Source of the DNA: a virus
Length of the DNA stretch: 28,403 bases
Direction: 5' to 3' (one strand)
IMG/VR virus record: IMGVR_UViG_3300042483_000152
Coordinates: 1-28,403 of that record
Under the pieces are notes generated by a model that did not search any database, was not told the DNA's origin, and worked only from the letters and a program-made list of their open reading frames with translations. Each line of letters begins with the position of its first letter. The first letter of the stretch is position 1. Positions 9,497 to 16,421 of the stretch are shown piece after piece. Both the position numbers and the translations under genes were made by a program.

Positions 9497-9997
9497 TTAT
9501 GCGAATAGCTTTTTCTCTAAAAGTAATAGGTTCATTTTGTCTTTAGGGTTTACACCCTCTAGCATGTTTAGCTTGTCAGAATATTCTGCTACTGCTAAAC
9601 GCTGGATTGTTCTATAATGTTGCAAGAAATCAAAGGTACATAAATCTCCTGTTTTAAAGACTTTCATACTTGTATCTTCGTATTCCTCATACAACTTGTA
9701 TTCAATCACATAGGCCTTATCTAATGCGGCCACAAGGTCTGTAAATTCAGATGAAGGGGTTTCAATCTTGGGTAGATTAACTATTACGTTCCAATCTACA
9801 AGATATTTCTCAATACCTGCTGCATGTTTGAACTCTTCCTCGCTTTCGTGTGCGAAAAACTCTGCTGCCTTAAAATAGCCAACCCCTTGACACCAATTAC
9901 TAATTGAACGATACAAATAAGCCGCATCAAATTCATCTTTAAGTCTTGGTAACAATAGCTTTACTATTTCTTCTGGTAGTTTAATAGGTTTTTTCAT
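9497..9997 (-). CDS. Ferritin-like di-iron protein
   Basis: This 166-residue all-helical protein resembles bacterial ferritin (FtnA type, usually about 165 residues). Ferritins oxidise Fe(II) and store iron in a 24-subunit shell. Aligned by eye with E. coli FtnA, all ferroxidase A/B ligands are present: Glu22, Glu55, His58, Glu99 and Gln132. Of the third (C) site, Ile131, Leu134 and Ala135 replace acidic residues. FLQHY and LPKIETPSSEF match the helix-D and loop regions of ferritin. I chose the ATG at 9997; an in-frame TTG at 10012 would overlap the upstream gene and add five residues. It lies 5 bases after the 905-residue gene and 6 before the 2075-residue gene, so it is expressed with internal virion proteins. 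It could protect DNA from Fenton damage, be packaged, or have lost storage function; context does not decide. Confidence 0.8.
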   Translation of the reverse strand: MKKPIKLPEEIVKLLLPRLKDEFDAAYLYRSISNWCQGVGYFKAAEFFAHESEEEFKHAAGIEKYLVDWNVIVNLPKIETPSSEFTDLVAALDKAYVIEYKLYEEYEDTSMKVFKTGDLCTFDFLQHYRTIQRLAVAEYSDKLNMLEGVNPKDKMNLLLLEKKLFA

Positions 9998-10002
9998 ATT
10001 AT

Positions 10003-12720
10003 TTATGGGCAATTACCCTTTTTTGTTATTAATCCCTTTTCTTCTAATTGCTTACTGATATCTTTCCAGTTGTCATCAATGTATTTTATTGATGGATTTT
10101 GCTCTAAGAATGTCTTTCTTTTAGCCGACAAAGTGCGTTTTTTTGAAGAACCTTCCGTACCACTAATATCGTAGAATAAATCGACTGCTTTTTTAAATGC
10201 TAGTCTTGTTGCAACTCTTGGCTTTGGTAATGGTTTTGCTTTTGCAGGTGCTTCTTTCTTAGGCAATAAAGGAGTAATAAGCTTATCGTACCTATCGTAT
10301 ATCTCGTCAAACTTCTTTAAGTCTTTAGCGTCTGTAATCTTAGTTCTATCTACTTTGCCATCCGTTAAATACTGCTCTGCTTTAGGTAAAGCTGTCTTTA
10401 GTTCAGCTTGTTCGTCTGCTCTTAGTTGTTCTACTTGTTGTACAGGGGTTACTTCTTCTGCCTTGACACCTTCTTCGGTAACGCCTTTAGGTTTTGCTTC
10501 GGGTTCTCCTTGCTCCACTTCTTCGCCAACTTTGGCTCTTGACTGTACAGGTACTTGACCTGCTGCTTGCTTTTGAATGGCATCTTGTGTTGGTTTAGGT
10601 GTTAATAAATCTTCTACTGCTTTTACTAATTCAGGGTTGCTGCCATCTGCTTTTGCTTTGTGGTAGGCTTCTGAGATGTCTTGAACTTGTATATCAACAT
10701 TTGAGCCTAATGTACTATTGAAAAAATCAAGATTATTGTTAATAAGTCCAAAGTAATCTTCATTACTTAAACTATCCAACGCCTTAATCGTACTCTCTAC
10801 ATCTTTTAAAGCATCTACGGTAGGTTCTTGTGTTGGTTTAGTTTGTTGTTCTAATGCAGCTAGTTCTTCTTCTATTGCATTTCTTTCGTCTACAAGAGAT
10901 GAAGACTTATTAATTATTTCGTTTAGCTTTATCTCGTTTTCTGATTGTGGTTGGCCTACTCTTCTATCTTCATTATTTACAATCTCAACTAATCTGTTTT
11001 GCTCTGGAACAAGCAAATCAATTTCTTCTTGCAAAGAATCTATTTCAGCTTTCTTAGTTTCTATATCTTCCGATACAACTTCTTCAGGCTTACCTATTTC
11101 AGCTTCTTCAGGAACAGGAATTATATTCTCTGCTCTCTTGTTTAAGTCCTTCTGCTCTTGCTCCCATGTAGCTTGGTCTATCTCTTCTGCTTGAAACTTT
11201 CTATTGGATTCCCTAACTTCTTCTCCTATTGATTCTTCTGTATCAAAGGTTGGTTGAGGAACATCAGGAACTTTTTTCAAAATTTCATCTATCTCTTTTT
11301 CAATAGCTTCTTTTTGAAATCCTAAAATAGTTTTTGTACTTTCAGATATATCAGAATTTTCAATTGCGGATTCTACTTTGTCGAGTCTTGAATTTAATTC
11401 ACTAATCTGTATTTTTTGATTATCTTCTAAATTTTCTGTTTCTTTCCTATCAACATTTACTAAATCATCTATTTTTTCATTAGTATTTTCTAATACTTCA
11501 AGAATAGCTTCCTTAGCATCTGGCTCAATATTATCATTTGCCAAATCTTGCAGCGCTTCCGTTTTTTGCTGCTCTAATTCATTACCCTTTACTTTGTTTT
11601 TAGGGTTAATAAGTCTTTTAGCTAATCTAACACCACCAGAAACGGCAGCAGTACCTGCAAAACCTTTTGCGTAAGCCTCTAGACCTTGAACAGAAGCCAT
11701 TTTATCTGCAGCGGCTATCGCAGCATCTTCTACGCTAAGTCCGTTTGCCAAGGCTAAATTAGCTTCATCTAGACCTACTTGAACCCATTCTGTTAAACCC
11801 TCTTTATTCCATTCTGTTCCTAAGAGCAAGGCTTTCTTAAATCCACTTCCCGTAAGTTTCTTGCTTATGGCTTTTGTAAATCCCTTCAAACCAATCTTTT
11901 CCATGGAATACGCAACACCGCCTATTGCAGCAGGAACTCCAAAATCAGCATCTCCACTTTTGTATAAATCCTCTGTTGAAACACCCTTTGCTTTTGCTTT
12001 TGCAGTATTGTAGTCATAAAGTCCGCCACCAACCATTTCGGTAACTAGTAACGAACCACCAGATAAAGCACTAGGAATTATTGTTGAAACTAACCCCCCA
12101 GCAGCATCAACAACGCCAGCCGCTAAACCTGGTATATTAAAGTTTTGTGCATTCTCAACAATCCCAGCAGTAGGCTTTGTTTGTGTACCTAAATAATCTA
12201 ATGACTGAAGCGATTCGTTTCGTATTTGTTCTGGCGTTCTTCCTGTAACAATATCAAATCCATCGCTAGAGAACTCTATTCTAGGTAAAGAAGTCAATTT
12301 GCCTGTCAAATCTTTCCCTAAAACTTTTTCAAATACATCGACAGATGTAAGACTTAATCTAGGCAATACTCCCTTTAGTGAATTAGCCACATTGTAAACA
12401 GTATTCTTAATACTTTCTAAATTGCTTAATGGCTTTTCCGCTTTTGGTAAAGCTGGCTGCTTCTGAACAGGTGGTTTATAGTCCTTTACTTGTTCTTTGT
12501 AAAGCTCTTGCCCGGATTGAGTTAAAAAACTAGGCGTACTAGTATCGACTTGGGTTTGGAAAGGCAGAGAACCAGTCTTTGAAGGCTTCGTACCAGTCGG
12601 AGCAACGGGTTGAACAGGATTTTTTTTTTCAACGGGTTGATTTCCAAGATATTTATCTGGGTCAAAACCAGATGGTTTTGCATCGCTTTTTAAATATTTA
12701 TCTGGGTCAAATTTTGGCAT
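10003..12720 (-). CDS. Internal virion / cargo protein with duplicated FDPDKYL motif (905 aa)
   Basis: The N-terminus carries FDPDKYL twice (residues 4-10 and 19-25), a motif I associate with the starts of large phage internal proteins. A Pro/Gln-rich linker (about 30-95) follows. Residues about 195-240 form a Gly/Ala-rich hydrophobic segment (LAAGVVDAAGGLVSTIIPSA) with further short ones near 265 and 355, suited to membrane insertion during ejection. Residues about 380-830 are highly charged and coiled-coil-like. The C-terminus (about 840-905) is compact and basic. It lies 9 bases after the 568-residue gene and 5 before the ferritin-like gene. No enzyme motif is visible. The internal/ejection role is inferred from composition and neighbours. 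Confidence 0.75.
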   Translation of the reverse strand: MPKFDPDKYLKSDAKPSGFDPDKYLGNQPVEKKNPVQPVAPTGTKPSKTGSLPFQTQVDTSTPSFLTQSGQELYKEQVKDYKPPVQKQPALPKAEKPLSNLESIKNTVYNVANSLKGVLPRLSLTSVDVFEKVLGKDLTGKLTSLPRIEFSSDGFDIVTGRTPEQIRNESLQSLDYLGTQTKPTAGIVENAQNFNIPGLAAGVVDAAGGLVSTIIPSALSGGSLLVTEMVGGGLYDYNTAKAKAKGVSTEDLYKSGDADFGVPAAIGGVAYSMEKIGLKGFTKAISKKLTGSGFKKALLLGTEWNKEGLTEWVQVGLDEANLALANGLSVEDAAIAAADKMASVQGLEAYAKGFAGTAAVSGGVRLAKRLINPKNKVKGNELEQQKTEALQDLANDNIEPDAKEAILEVLENTNEKIDDLVNVDRKETENLEDNQKIQISELNSRLDKVESAIENSDISESTKTILGFQKEAIEKEIDEILKKVPDVPQPTFDTEESIGEEVRESNRKFQAEEIDQATWEQEQKDLNKRAENIIPVPEEAEIGKPEEVVSEDIETKKAEIDSLQEEIDLLVPEQNRLVEIVNNEDRRVGQPQSENEIKLNEIINKSSSLVDERNAIEEELAALEQQTKPTQEPTVDALKDVESTIKALDSLSNEDYFGLINNNLDFFNSTLGSNVDIQVQDISEAYHKAKADGSNPELVKAVEDLLTPKPTQDAIQKQAAGQVPVQSRAKVGEEVEQGEPEAKPKGVTEEGVKAEEVTPVQQVEQLRADEQAELKTALPKAEQYLTDGKVDRTKITDAKDLKKFDEIYDRYDKLITPLLPKKEAPAKAKPLPKPRVATRLAFKKAVDLFYDISGTEGSSKKRTLSAKRKTFLEQNPSIKYIDDNWKDISKQLEEKGLITKKGNCP
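12646..12711 (-). repeat. Duplicated FDPDKYL coding motif
   Basis: Two copies of a sequence coding for FDPDKYL lie 45 bases apart at the 5' end of the 905-residue gene (on the plus strand both contain atatttatctgggtcaaa or a near match). Near-identity at the DNA level suggests a recent duplication or constraint. The motif may be a packaging or docking peptide for head-internal proteins; that is speculation. Confidence 0.7.
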
Positions 12721-12729
12721 AACTTTATT

Positions 12730-14436
12730 TTATATTTTTTTATCTGCTTTTAATTTATCTTTTATTGCCTTAGCTCTTGGGTCTTTCGGATTTGAATTGG
12801 CCCAATTTAAAGCAGCAGAGTCTTCTACACTCATTTCTGAACCTTTATTTGGCTTAGTTACTTTACCGCCTTTACTTTTAACGTATTCCTCTGCCGATAG
12901 TCGACTCCCCTTAGCCATTTTAGCTAACTGTGTGTAGGTATAGGTTTTCCCATCTATTTCATATTTAGTATTGCTAAATTCTTTAGATAAATCTTTTATT
13001 TCTTTTATTATTTCATCTGTCATCTCAACACCTCTGGCAACATTTTTTTCTTTAATTAATTTAAATATTGCATCTTCTTCACTATTGTTACCTCTTGGGG
13101 CAGGGGCTTCCACTTTAGCTTTTGGTTGCATACTAGAAGCAGCCCATTCATCTTCAACAGCCTTTATTACTTTTTTATAGTATTTGTCACCACGAATATC
13201 GGCTGGCAAATTAGATGGATTAATAACATACTCATTGTCATCTTCATCCATTATTGTTGCTCTTAATTGTGTTTTTCCGCCCTTTACTATATTGTAACCA
13301 ATACCAGTCAATTTATATGTACCGGCTTCTAATCCCCTATTTATCCCTTTGTCAATATCAAATGCAGTATCTACTTGCGACATTGCAAACGCAGTAGGAT
13401 TAACAGCTGAATACACAGGGAACTCGGAAGTTACCATACTACCCCCTAGTTTTTGAGTAGTGCCATCTTCATTAAGAATAGGCTTCCCTGTACTTTTATA
13501 TATCAATGGTAATTTTTTACCTATAAAATTCTTTGGCCTTACAACAATCTCTGCATTAATACCAGCTCCGCCACCAGCTGCTTCAGATTCCCTTAATGCA
13601 AGACTTCTTCTTTGATATTCAGACATCCCCGGCACAAATTTCTCTTCGCTATAATCTATTGCAGGATTTTTACTTACCCAATCAGGTATAACGATAGCCT
13701 TAAACTGGTCATCTGGCAAATCTTCATATTGTTTATACATCTGGCGTAATCCTGCTCTTAATTTGGGACTTACATCAAATGATAAAGAGGTTGCAAAAAT
13801 TTGCTCCTTTGGAGTAACGCTCTTGGTGCTTGATACAAAAGTTCCAGCATCATTGCCTAATTTACCAGCTCTTTGAACAAATGATGGTTTAACTGCATCT
13901 AATAAAGATTTTTTTATTTTGTCAAGTTCAGACATTGTAGAAGAAGCATCAATCTGCTGTTCTAAAGTAGATAAATCCCTTACATATCTAGGGTCTTTGC
14001 GTGATAATGATTTTGATAATTGAAATTGCTCTACCGCTTCAGGCTTATACCTATCCCTAATATTAGGATTCATAAACATTTTGGCTGCCGCATCTTCTCC
14101 TTTTGCCAACTCTCTACTATCAGCACCTACCGCAGCAGTATTAAGCATGCTTTCATCAAACTCTCTTTTAAGTCTTATTTTTTCAGAAGGATTTCTTGTA
14201 GCATTTAATTTATTAAATATATCTTTTGATTTGTTGTAAGATTCTAAAAATTCAGGCATATCCCCTTGCCTAACACCTTCAACTTTTACTTTCGACAAAT
14301 CATCTTGCAAAGCCTTTTGTTCGGCTGCAAGTCTTGCTTGTTGCTGCGCTAAAGTCTTGGCATAGACATCTACTGCTTTTTGCGTTTGGTTATATACCTG
14401 CGCCTGACCTGCTATATTCGCTCCCTCTAATGCCAT
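12730..14436 (-). CDS. Putative internal virion / cargo protein (568 aa)
   Basis: The first 120 residues are helical and Gln/Ala/Lys-rich (AKTLAQQQARLAAEQKALQD), with a mixed middle and a basic C-terminus. No membrane segment or catalytic motif is recognised. The start overlaps the stop of the preceding 221-residue gene by a base, indicating coupling. It belongs to a run of four large helical proteins plus ferritin between the muzzle genes and the fibre genes, the usual location of packaged cargo proteins in crAss-like podoviruses. That assignment is by context. Confidence 0.7.
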   Translation of the reverse strand: MALEGANIAGQAQVYNQTQKAVDVYAKTLAQQQARLAAEQKALQDDLSKVKVEGVRQGDMPEFLESYNKSKDIFNKLNATRNPSEKIRLKREFDESMLNTAAVGADSRELAKGEDAAAKMFMNPNIRDRYKPEAVEQFQLSKSLSRKDPRYVRDLSTLEQQIDASSTMSELDKIKKSLLDAVKPSFVQRAGKLGNDAGTFVSSTKSVTPKEQIFATSLSFDVSPKLRAGLRQMYKQYEDLPDDQFKAIVIPDWVSKNPAIDYSEEKFVPGMSEYQRRSLALRESEAAGGGAGINAEIVVRPKNFIGKKLPLIYKSTGKPILNEDGTTQKLGGSMVTSEFPVYSAVNPTAFAMSQVDTAFDIDKGINRGLEAGTYKLTGIGYNIVKGGKTQLRATIMDEDDNEYVINPSNLPADIRGDKYYKKVIKAVEDEWAASSMQPKAKVEAPAPRGNNSEEDAIFKLIKEKNVARGVEMTDEIIKEIKDLSKEFSNTKYEIDGKTYTYTQLAKMAKGSRLSAEEYVKSKGGKVTKPNKGSEMSVEDSAALNWANSNPKDPRAKAIKDKLKADKKI

Positions 14437-15101
14437 TATGAATTAAATTTTGAACCAAGTGTTGGCATGCCTTTACCTCTAAGATATCGTGCTGGGTTAA
14501 AATTAGCGTTATATGTAGGATTAGGTTTCGGAGTATCTTCATCGCCAGAATTTCCGTACATATACATTTGTCCTACTTGCGAAAGCTCACTAAGACCACC
14601 CATAACATTTTGTCTACCAGCACCCATTAAAGCACTTGCAGCTGCTGCATTCTCTTGGTATTTACCAAACTTATCCCACTGCTGTTTTGCTAGTTGTTGC
14701 TGTCCTAACTGACTACGATACCCCATTGCAGCATTCTCGTTAGACATTCTTGCTTGCGCATCAGCTACATCTAAATTCATTGTAGCATCATTACCTGCCC
14801 TTACCATTCCTGCAAGACCTCTAGGATTACCCATTCTACCAAATTGGCGCAATGCACCTGCTTGATTTCTTTGAAAATTCTGTTGAGCTTGATTGTATTG
14901 TTGTTGAGGAAGTCCTACTCGTGCCCTATTTTCAGCTAACGCTAAATTTTTTGTAAATGATTCTGGTATTGCATAATCAGGCCTAACATTTTTCTTTGCT
15001 AGTTTCCTACCCTTTGCCCCTTGGAATATACCTTGGATGCCCTTTATAACTGATGGTATTGCTGATATACCTGCTGCTACTACTGCTGCTGGAATTGCCA
15101 T
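14436..15101 (-). CDS. Small internal virion protein, hydrophobic N-terminus (221 aa)
   Basis: Residues 1-28 form a hydrophobic segment (AIPAAVVAAGISAIPSVIKG) followed by a basic patch (GAKGRKLAKK). The remainder is Gln/Asn/Ala/Met-rich and helical (QQQYNQAQQNFQRNQAGALR). This plan resembles T7 gp14-type ejected proteins and similar proteins in crAss-like phages, which enter the envelope with the DNA. I see no sequence-level match to gp14 itself. It is the first gene after a promoter-like box and begins the internal-protein unit. Confidence 0.7.
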   Translation of the reverse strand: MAIPAAVVAAGISAIPSVIKGIQGIFQGAKGRKLAKKNVRPDYAIPESFTKNLALAENRARVGLPQQQYNQAQQNFQRNQAGALRQFGRMGNPRGLAGMVRAGNDATMNLDVADAQARMSNENAAMGYRSQLGQQQLAKQQWDKFGKYQENAAAASALMGAGRQNVMGGLSELSQVGQMYMYGNSGDEDTPKPNPTYNANFNPARYLRGKGMPTLGSKFNS

Positions 15102-15117
15102 AATTTTATTGTTTTAA

Positions 15118-15125
15118 CAAATATA
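15118..15125 (-). promoter_or_regulatory. Promoter-like -7 box TATATTTG
   Basis: On the minus strand TTATATTTGTTAAAAC lies 16 bases before the ATG at 15101, in a 36-base gap. It matches TAnnTTTG and the extended sequence at 3234 and 23694. It would drive the internal/cargo protein unit separately from the YkgJ-like gene upstream. No clear -33 box is visible. Confidence 0.6.
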
Positions 15126-15137
15126 AGGTTAAATAAT

Positions 15138-15440
15138 CTATTTTTTAATTCGGTACTTTTTATAAATTCCCTCTTCCTTCATTAAAGTATGGCAAGCCTT
15201 TATATTTATTGCATAAAACTTCTTTTCGGAAATTCCATAAAATTTTATAAATTCATCTACATTGCATATTAAAGGTCTTTTGTCATAAACCTTGCACTTC
15301 CCATCATCATTAAGCATCTCGCACTTGCCTGTTTTATCCCATGAATAAGGGAATGCCAATTCAGGATTTTCATCTATAATGTCTTTTGCTCTATCTATAT
15401 GCCTGCAACATGCTCCGCACCCAGTGCATGGGAAACTCAT
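15138..15440 (-). CDS. YkgJ-like cysteine-cluster (Zn/Fe-chelating) protein
   Basis: This 100-residue protein has the cysteine pattern of the YkgJ / CxxCxxCC family: Cys5, Cys8, Cys11 and Cys12 in FPCTGCGACCRH, then Cys40, Cys49 in DGKCKVYDKRP, and Cys59. Such domains bind zinc or an iron-sulfur cluster; the cellular role is unsettled. It overlaps the upstream gene by TAATG, so it is translationally coupled to the last muzzle-type gene, and is followed by a promoter for the next unit. It is not an obvious structural protein. It may act in the cell (an accessory gene riding in the late operon) or in maturing a virion part; neither can be told from sequence. Confidence 0.85.
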   Translation of the reverse strand: MSFPCTGCGACCRHIDRAKDIIDENPELAFPYSWDKTGKCEMLNDDGKCKVYDKRPLICNVDEFIKFYGISEKKFYAINIKACHTLMKEEGIYKKYRIKK

Positions 15441-16378
15441 TAACGAACTCCAATAAGCGATTTCTCGGAATGAACCGCAACAGAGAACAGTCTTAATTTT
15501 GTCGATTCGGTAGACACAATTTCCATTAGTAAATAATTACCCTTTAAAACATTTCCGTTTAAGATTTCACCTACGCTATTTTTATCCCTTAGAAATGATG
15601 CGCTATACACGCCTTCTACGGAGTTTATTGTTACAGTTGTTGAACCATCAACAAGGGTTGCTTTAGTGAAGTCAGAGGCCACCAAATCACTTATCTGACC
15701 AAGACTAGTTTCTATACCATCTTCGGTAGTAACCATAAGCATATTGCTTTGCACAGACATACTTTCAAACGTACTTACAAACGCTGCCTGCTGATTGAAT
15801 GGCAGATTTACTATTGTATCATATTGAACACCGTAAAAATTGTTTCTGCTTTCAGAATTGTTTTGGTGTAGATAAAGTTGGCCATTTTTAAATGTGTACA
15901 AATTTATAAACAAACCAAATCCACAATCAGGGTTATAAGTGTAGAAAGAACTCCACTTGTTATTCTCTTCACTATAAACAATGTTGTTACGCTGTTTTTC
16001 GGTTGTTACAACTGCTGTATTTCTAATGTTAAATATTTCTACCGTACAATCAGTATTTGAAAACATTCTAAACCTTGGAGAAGTGCCTGTGCATGTCAAG
16101 GTTTCAATAAAAAATCCACTAGCTATTCGTTGCGCTCCTGCTGTATCACCCATAAATGCTTGCGTATAAAGAACGCTTGCGCTCCCAGTAATGGTTGCTA
16201 TTCTATAAGTTATTTCATAGGTTTTGCCAGCCTCAACAGCAAAGCCATTAAGGTAAATACTACCTGCGTTACATACTTCGTGAGTAGCTACACTACTACT
16301 AAAAGACCAGCCAGTAGTAACGGATTGCGTTACTAAGCTTACATTTAATGGCGTGTTTTCTAATGTTGTAAATCCCAT
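15440..16378 (-). CDS. Tail protein: beta-sandwich plus detached C-terminal part of muzzle/stabilization protein
   Basis: I chose the ATG at 16378 (MGFTTLENTPLN, 312 residues); an upstream in-frame TTG at 16384 falls inside a promoter-like box. Residues 1-120 look like a beta-sandwich of carbohydrate-binding style (WSFSSSVATHEVCN, AGKTYEITYRI). From about residue 128 on, IVYSEENNKWSSFYTYNPDC, TFKNGQLYLH and RNNFYGVQYD are, from my knowledge of crAss-like and related phages, the end of the large muzzle/stabilization protein. Here that end is a separate gene, 43 bases after the stop of the 1726-residue protein and in a different frame. I infer the two products assemble together at the distal tail. 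Confidence 0.7.
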   Translation of the reverse strand: MGFTTLENTPLNVSLVTQSVTTGWSFSSSVATHEVCNAGSIYLNGFAVEAGKTYEITYRIATITGSASVLYTQAFMGDTAGAQRIASGFFIETLTCTGTSPRFRMFSNTDCTVEIFNIRNTAVVTTEKQRNNIVYSEENNKWSSFYTYNPDCGFGLFINLYTFKNGQLYLHQNNSESRNNFYGVQYDTIVNLPFNQQAAFVSTFESMSVQSNMLMVTTEDGIETSLGQISDLVASDFTKATLVDGSTTVTINSVEGVYSASFLRDKNSVGEILNGNVLKGNYLLMEIVSTESTKLRLFSVAVHSEKSLIGVR

Positions 16379-16381
16379 ATT

Positions 16382-16389
16382 CAAATATA
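16382..16389 (-). promoter_or_regulatory. Promoter-like box TATATTTG very close to a start codon
   Basis: GTTATATTTGAATATG on the minus strand places a TAnnTTTG match only three bases before the ATG at 16378. If active, the transcript would be nearly leaderless or start inside the gene, so activity is less certain than for the other boxes. It lies exactly at the point where the muzzle is split into two genes. Confidence 0.35.
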
Positions 16390-16421
16390 ACCTATAATTT
16401 TAATCTTATTGATATTTAATA

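Noticed and set aside
9998-10012. TTG start extending the ferritin-like protein by five residues
   Set aside because: An ATG is available at 9997, giving a start that does not overlap the upstream gene.
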